Source: Nocardia aurantia (lineage in GTDB: Bacteria; Actinomycetota; Actinomycetes; Mycobacteriales; Mycobacteriaceae). From it: a stretch of 64,000 nt of DNA. Below, piece after piece: positions 59,510 to 64,000 of this stretch. Numbering within the stretch: position 1 is the stretch's first letter; every line of letters starts with the position of its first letter. The notes below the pieces were generated by a model. That model searched no databases and had not been told where the DNA came from. It saw only the letters and a list, made by a program, of their open reading frames with translations. The stretch is taken from NCBI RefSeq assembly GCF_009604425.1, contig NZ_WEGI01000001.1, forward strand, positions 682,001 through 746,000, in the 5' to 3' direction. Both the position numbers and the translations under genes were made by a program.

Positions 59510-60316
59510 ATGAGTTCTCCCCGCCCCGCGCTGGCCATCATCGGCGGCAGCGGCTTCTACGACTTCTTCGGCGACGACGCGACCACGCTCGAGATCGAGA
59601 CGCCCTACGGCGCGACCGCCGCGCCGATCACCGTCGGCGACGTCGACGGACGGCAGGTGGCGTTCCTGCCGCGGCACGGCCGCAAGCACGAGTACTCCCC
59701 GCACACCGTGCCGTATCGGGCCAACATGTGGGCCCTGCGGTCGATCGGCGTGCGCCGGATCTTCGCGCCGTGCGCGGTGGGCAGCCTGCGCGCCGACTGG
59801 GGGCCGGGGACCGTCGCGGTGCCCGACCAACTGGTCGACCGCACCTCGGGCCGCCCGCAGACCTATTTCGACAACGGCGGCATCCACGTGTCCTTCGCCG
59901 ATCCGTACTGTGACGAACTGCGCGCCGCCGCCACGAAGTCCGCGGTGCCGGAGCTGCCGATGAAGCCGGCCGGGACGATGGTCGTGGTGCAGGGCCCGCG
60001 GTTCTCCACCCGCGCCGAGAGCCGCTGGTTCGCCGGGCAGGGCTGGGAGCTGGTGAACATGACCGGATTCCCCGAAGCCGTGCTCGCCCGTGAACTCGAG
60101 ATGTGCTATGCCGCAATCGCTCTGGTGACCGATCTGGACGCGGGCCTGGAGGCCGGTGAAGGGGTCAGCGCCGCAGCCGTTTTCGAGGAGTTCGAGCGGA
60201 ACCTGGTGCCGTTCAAGAGGTTGGTGCGGCACGCGGTCGCCACCGTCGACGGTACCGACACCTGCGAGCGCTGCCGTGTGCACGACGGTGTGACGCTGCC
60301 GTTCGACCTGCCCTGA
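59510..60316 (+). CDS. mtnP: S-methyl-5'-thioadenosine phosphorylase
   Basis: A 268-aa enzyme that cleaves methylthioadenosine to adenine and methylthioribose-1-phosphate in polyamine and methionine salvage. The phosphate site IIGGSGFYDF, FLPRHGRKHEYSPHTVPYRANM, and the purine-site motif NMTGFPEAVLARELEMCYA are those of the MTAP/PNP class; the set fits MTAP. ATG 59510 is used with the divergent csoR gene upstream. The last 25 residues carry a CERC pair seen in actinobacterial members. Confidence 0.93.
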   Translation: MSSPRPALAIIGGSGFYDFFGDDATTLEIETPYGATAAPITVGDVDGRQVAFLPRHGRKHEYSPHTVPYRANMWALRSIGVRRIFAPCAVGSLRADWGPGTVAVPDQLVDRTSGRPQTYFDNGGIHVSFADPYCDELRAAATKSAVPELPMKPAGTMVVVQGPRFSTRAESRWFAGQGWELVNMTGFPEAVLARELEMCYAAIALVTDLDAGLEAGEGVSAAAVFEEFERNLVPFKRLVRHAVATVDGTDTCERCRVHDGVTLPFDLP

Positions 60317-60455
60317 CGGTCCGGCGGCGGTGTCCCGAGCCGGTGGTCGATCCGCATCGGGCCGGTGCCGGCCAGGGCCACGTACTGCCACCTGCTCGAG
60401 TTTCGTGATCGGCACCTCCCCGCACCGGCACGTCGCACCACATAGGCTCGCTCGG

Positions 60456-61016
60456 GTGAACAGTCCACTGCGCCTGGAGGTCATCGTCGCAAGCGTGCGG
60501 CCGCAGCGGTTCGCGCCCGTCGTCACGGAGTGGTTCCTGCGGGCCGCTCGGGCGGATCCGGCCTTCGACGTCGGCGTGCTCGATCTCGCGCACACGCCGC
60601 TACCGGTCGACCTGACCGAGACGCCCGAGGCGGCGGCGTATCGCGAACGGCTCGGGGCCGCGGACGCTTTCGTCGTCGTCACCTCGGAGTACAACCACGG
60701 TTATCCGGCGGCCTTGAAGACCGCGCTGGACACCGCGAAGCACGAATGGCGGGGTAAGCCCGTCGGTTTCGTGGGTTACGGCGGACTGTCCGGGGGGCTG
60801 CGGGCGATCGAGCAGTTGCGGCAGGTGGTGGCGGAGATCCATATGGTGTCGATCCGGGAGACGGTCAGCTTCCATCAGGCGAAGCGGCGGTTCGACGCGG
60901 ACGGCAACACCGACGACGGGGCCGCGATCGACGCGGCCGCTCGACTGTTGCGCCAATTGGCTTGGTGGGGAAGGCATCTGCGGGCGGCGCGGGCCGCGGA
61001 CCCCTATCCGGGCTGA
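60456..61016 (+). CDS. NAD(P)H-dependent FMN reductase
   Basis: A 186-aa flavodoxin-like enzyme from GTG 60456. It has the phosphate loop VIVASVRPQRFAPV, the NADPH-dependent FMN reductase motif TSEYNHGYPAALKTALD, and a VGYGGLSGG loop. It likely supplies reduced flavin. The longer upstream open frame has no ribosome site and is not used. It ends 5 bases from the convergent eccE stop. Confidence 0.88.
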   Translation: MNSPLRLEVIVASVRPQRFAPVVTEWFLRAARADPAFDVGVLDLAHTPLPVDLTETPEAAAYRERLGAADAFVVVTSEYNHGYPAALKTALDTAKHEWRGKPVGFVGYGGLSGGLRAIEQLRQVVAEIHMVSIRETVSFHQAKRRFDADGNTDDGAAIDAAARLLRQLAWWGRHLRAARAADPYPG

Positions 61017-61021
61017 ATCGG

Positions 61022-62665
61022 CTACTGATGGGCCAGCGGCCGGGTGCCGCGCGGGCGGTTGATGTAGGTGGTCTCGCGGGGGATCGAGACCAGGGTGAGC
61101 TCCACTTGCGCTGTGCCGGTGCGCAACACGACGTGATTGCCGATCGCGCCGGGCTGGTGGATCGACAGATCGGGTCTGGTGGCGGGCCAGCCCATCGGGT
61201 CGCCGGCCACGTAGATGGTGGTGACACCGGCGTGCGGCGCGGGGGCCAGCACGCCGTCGACCACCGCGGCGGTGTAGCCGGCGTCGCTCTGGTGGGTCTC
61301 CACCGCCAGTGCCAGGCGGTCGGGATTGCCGATCGTGGTGACCAGCTGTTCCCAGGCCTGCGGCCGGTCGGTGCGGACCAGGACGCGTTCGCCGACGGCC
61401 AGCGCGCGGAACACCAGCTGCTGCGCGAGATACAGCTCGCCCGCGACGTACACCGTCGAGATACCTTGTCCGACAAGGCGGATCGCGACACCGTTGCCCT
61501 GCTCGTCGGAGCCGATCAGCTGGCCGCAACCGGAGGAGGGCAGGTGCAGCGCACCGATCACGTCGATCGGGTACTCGGCCATCGGCACCGTGTCGTCGAG
61601 GCCGGGGATCCCGATCGGGAAGTGCGCGAGCAGGCTCTGCCGGTGCCTGCCGTGCAGCGACACCATATGCCGGTAGCGGAGCTTCTCCGGCAGGTCGCGG
61701 GTGGTCAGGCGCCAGGCGGCGCCGATGCCGACCGTGTCGGGGGAGCTGCCCGGGCGCAACCGGACCGAGACCGTGGTGCCGAGCGAGGGCGCCACCCACA
61801 GCAGCGCCAGCAGATCCGTCCCGAGCTGTTTCGGATCGACCGCGCCGCCGATGTTCACGGCGCTGCCGAGCGCGGCGTGCCGCCAGCGGTGCCGGATCGT
61901 GCGGGGGTCGATGCCCGCACTGACCTGTAGCACAGCCTGTTTGATCTCGGGGGCGGTGAGGATACGCGAGGAGCAGTCGGCGTCCTCCAGCGCGCGCACG
62001 ATGCGCTGGGTGGCGATGGTGACCGCCCGGCAGGCGCCCTCCGCGCCGCCGCCGCGCCGGTCGGCGGCGCCCGGACAGAGCAGCGTGTCGAAGCTGATCG
62101 CCAGCCACACCGTGCGATACGCGGTGGCCGGCAACGGCCCCAGCAGCGTCTCGTAGATCGCGCCGGCCGGGGTACCGGACCGGCTGCGGTGGCCGTGGCT
62201 GATGATGTCGATGCCGGACAGCAGAATGTCGTGCTGGGTCAGGCATTCCGCCAGTTCGGGCAGCGGCAGCAGATGCGAGGCGTGTACGGACCAGCGGTCG
62301 ATGCGGGTGAGGCCGCCGCGCGGCGGCAGCACCTCCACGACCGCCACGACCCGGCTGCCCTCCCAGTACAGTCCGAGCGAGCGGCCGTCGGGACCGCGGA
62401 AGTCGACGGTGTCGCCGATCGAATAGTCCTGTCGCGCCAGGTAACGCCACCAGGTCGCGAGCCAGCTCGACAGCGTGCGCTTGCCGATCGGGATCAGCAG
62501 CACCGCTCCCGCAACCACCGCCGCCGGCAGCGCGTACCAGCCCGGCAGGCCCGCGGCGTACCCGATCAGGCCCACCGCCAGGCCGAACAGCTGCGCCGCC
62601 ACCAGATTCGGCAGCGTGATGCGCCCGAGGAGCGGGCGGTTGCGTATGGCGTCGAATTCGGCCAT
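61022..62665 (-). CDS. eccE: ESX core component EccE (second locus)
   Basis: A 547-aa EccE with two N-terminal TM helices (about 14-55: PNLVAAQLFGLAVGLIGYAAG, LPAAVVAGAVLLIPIG) and the cytosolic domain carrying VWLAISFDTLLCPG and VSVRLRPG strands. It is a distant paralog of the copy at 21367. Divergent from eccB, it marks a second ESX system next to the truA block, the location of ESX-4 in mycobacteria. EccE is missing from M. tuberculosis ESX-4 but present in M. abscessus and other ESX-4 loci. Confidence 0.88.
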   Translation of the reverse strand: MAEFDAIRNRPLLGRITLPNLVAAQLFGLAVGLIGYAAGLPGWYALPAAVVAGAVLLIPIGKRTLSSWLATWWRYLARQDYSIGDTVDFRGPDGRSLGLYWEGSRVVAVVEVLPPRGGLTRIDRWSVHASHLLPLPELAECLTQHDILLSGIDIISHGHRSRSGTPAGAIYETLLGPLPATAYRTVWLAISFDTLLCPGAADRRGGGAEGACRAVTIATQRIVRALEDADCSSRILTAPEIKQAVLQVSAGIDPRTIRHRWRHAALGSAVNIGGAVDPKQLGTDLLALLWVAPSLGTTVSVRLRPGSSPDTVGIGAAWRLTTRDLPEKLRYRHMVSLHGRHRQSLLAHFPIGIPGLDDTVPMAEYPIDVIGALHLPSSGCGQLIGSDEQGNGVAIRLVGQGISTVYVAGELYLAQQLVFRALAVGERVLVRTDRPQAWEQLVTTIGNPDRLALAVETHQSDAGYTAAVVDGVLAPAPHAGVTTIYVAGDPMGWPATRPDLSIHQPGAIGNHVVLRTGTAQVELTLVSIPRETTYINRPRGTRPLAHQ

Positions 62666-62711
62666 CGTCGTCTCCCGGACACCTGGCGCCCGGCCCGATC
62701 TCGATGGCCGA

Positions 62712-62749
62712 GCTGAACTTCACGTGCTGTGAACTGTACTGTGTTCAGC
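62712..62749. promoter_or_regulatory. Inverted repeats between divergent eccE and eccB
   Basis: GCTGAAC (62712-62718) and GTTCAGC (62743-62749) are exact inverted repeats 24 bases apart. A nearer pair, TTCAC (62719-62723) and GTGAA (62729-62733), lies between them. The arrangement between divergent eccE and eccB could be an operator. No promoter boxes are clear. Confidence 0.35.
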
Positions 62750-62778
62750 GAACCTGAGCACCGTCCGGGGGAGGACTC

Positions 62779-64000
62779 ATGCCGTCCAAGCCGACCACCC
62801 GTTGGCAGATCAGCGGTTATCGCTTCCTGGTCCGGCGGATGGAGCACGCCCTGGTGCGGCGCGATGTGCGCATGCTGCACGACCCGATGCGCTCGCAGTC
62901 CCGGGCCTACACTGTCGGCCTGGTCATAGGCTGTGTGGCCCTGGCCGGTTGCGGCGTGCTGGCGCTGCTGCGGCCGCAGGGCACCATCGGCGACAACAAG
63001 ATCCTGATCGGCAAGGATTCCGGAGCCGTGTACGCGGTCATCGACGGCGTGGTGCACCCGGCGCTGAACCTGTCCTCGGCGCGGCTGGCCGTCGGCGCGC
63101 CGGACAAAGCGGTGTCCATCAAGGAATCCGAGCTGGCCAAGAAACCGCGGGGCCCGCTGATCGGCATCCCCGGCGCACCCGCCTCGCTGAACTTCGGCAC
63201 CGACGGCAAGGGCCGGACCTGGACGGTGTGCGACGAGTTGCGCAACGACGGCAGCAACGCCCTCACCACCACCGTAATCGCCGGAAACCCCGTACTGGGC
63301 GACCGAGCCACCACCCTGGACAAGGGAAAGGCGCTGCTGGTGCAAGGCCGAGACGCTACCTACCTCGTCTACGACAACCAGCGCGCCCGAGTCGACATGA
63401 ACACCCGCGCGGTGGTCGACGCGCTGCGCATCCGAGGCTTCACCCCCCGCCCGATCAGCGAGGGCCTGCTGAACGCGATCCCGGAGGTGCTGCCCATCGT
63501 GGCGCCGAAGATCGCCGACCCGGGCGGGGTACCGATCAAACCGGTAGCAGGCCACCGCAACGGCGACGTGGTCTACCTGGCCACCGAGAACCAGAACTAC
63601 GTGGTGCTGCGAGACGGGCTGCAGCCCGTGTCCCCGCTGACGGCAGACATCATCCGCAACTCCAACCCGGCCACCTCGCCGGACGCGCAGATCACCGGAT
63701 TCGACCGCTCCAACACGAATGTCGTTGACCAACTGGCGGTCTCGAAATACCCGGATGCCGCCCCGCAGATCGTAGACGCCAAGGACCAGCCGGTCGGCTG
63801 CCTGTCCTGGAAACCGTTGAGCGGCGCGGACAAGGCCGACAACAGCAGGCACGCCGACCTGGCCGTGCTGACCGGCCACGCGCTGCCGATCCCCGACAAC
63901 GCCGCCCCGGTCCGCCTGGCACAGGCCGACGCCGCGAATCATGGTGCGGAGCAATTTTATTCGACCCCCGGCACCGGAATCTTCGTGCAGACCACCGGCA
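62779..64000 (+). CDS. eccB: ESX core component EccB (second locus), partial
   Basis: From ATG 62779 behind GGGGGAGGA the frame stays open to the window edge (407 codons). The head TRWQISGYRFLVRRMEHALVRRDVRMLHDPMRSQ, a TM helix near 45-65 (VGLVIGCVALAGCGVLALL), RPQGTIGD and the periplasmic repeats (VYLATENQNYVVLRDGLQPVSPLTADI) identify EccB. It is clearly related to the copy at 19780 but divergent. The C-terminal end and the rest of this ESX locus lie beyond the window. Confidence 0.93.
   Translation, partial: MPSKPTTRWQISGYRFLVRRMEHALVRRDVRMLHDPMRSQSRAYTVGLVIGCVALAGCGVLALLRPQGTIGDNKILIGKDSGAVYAVIDGVVHPALNLSSARLAVGAPDKAVSIKESELAKKPRGPLIGIPGAPASLNFGTDGKGRTWTVCDELRNDGSNALTTTVIAGNPVLGDRATTLDKGKALLVQGRDATYLVYDNQRARVDMNTRAVVDALRIRGFTPRPISEGLLNAIPEVLPIVAPKIADPGGVPIKPVAGHRNGDVVYLATENQNYVVLRDGLQPVSPLTADIIRNSNPATSPDAQITGFDRSNTNVVDQLAVSKYPDAAPQIVDAKDQPVGCLSWKPLSGADKADNSRHADLAVLTGHALPIPDNAAPVRLAQADAANHGAEQFYSTPGTGIFVQTTG

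Overview
The window is GC-rich actinobacterial DNA, most likely from Nocardia or a close relative in the mycolic-acid-containing Mycobacteriales. The evidence is a complete ESX (type VII secretion, T7SS) core with PE, PPE and EspG genes, frequent GTG starts, and an infA-rpmJ-rpsM-rpsK-rpsD-rpoA-rplQ-truA block beside ESX genes. No tRNA, rRNA, CRISPR array or insertion sequence was recognised.

Left part (1-14.0 kb). An ESX accessory island read mainly on the minus strand. It holds an SseB-like protein, a WXG100-like protein, a YbaB-like protein and a giant T7SS effector with a papain-fold deamidase-like (Tox-PL) tip that runs off the window. Two plus-strand genes beside it (a zinc-ribbon protein and a YezG-like protein) look like immunity candidates. 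Next come an EspG chaperone gene overlapping a 634-aa Gln-rich protein, and two paralogous membrane proteins that join an Hsp70/actin-like ATPase domain to an extracytoplasmic YVTN-type beta-propeller. That pair is the most unusual system seen here.

ESX core (14.2-35.9 kb). A plus-strand run encodes an EspD-like protein, a YbaB-like protein, an EspC-like protein, a 461-aa unknown, PE, PPE, EspG, two WXG100 proteins (EsxG/EsxH type) and EccB. EccE and EccA follow on the minus strand, then eccD-mycP-eccC on the plus strand and a second giant effector. The gene content is ESX-3-like, but the order is rearranged.

Middle (35.9-43.8 kb). Here lie a GNAT acetyltransferase with a GntR/UTRA regulator, a DUF4254 gene behind a promoter with a clear dyad operator, a methyltransferase facing a MerR regulator, and a large EspI-like protein with a Pro/Gly repeat region and a MinD/ParA-type ATPase.

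Housekeeping block (44.4-49.3 kb). The infA-to-truA ribosomal and RNA polymerase alpha operon, with several RNA hairpins and a clear terminator after rplQ.

Right part (49.3-64 kb). A DUF4291 gene; an RHS polymorphic toxin operon (SseB-like, WXG-like, RHS toxin with an ADP-ribosyltransferase-like tip, two candidate immunity genes); an LLM-class F420 oxidoreductase; a 24-bp minisatellite; CsoR with its operator; MTA phosphorylase; an FMN reductase; and the start of a second ESX locus (eccE, eccB) beside the truA block, as expected for an eccE-containing ESX-4.

The whole window reads as a secretion neighbourhood: one nearly complete ESX machine, part of a second, and three polymorphic-toxin-like substrates with their helpers. 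Functions of effectors and immunity genes are inferred from motifs and gene order and were not tested by database search.
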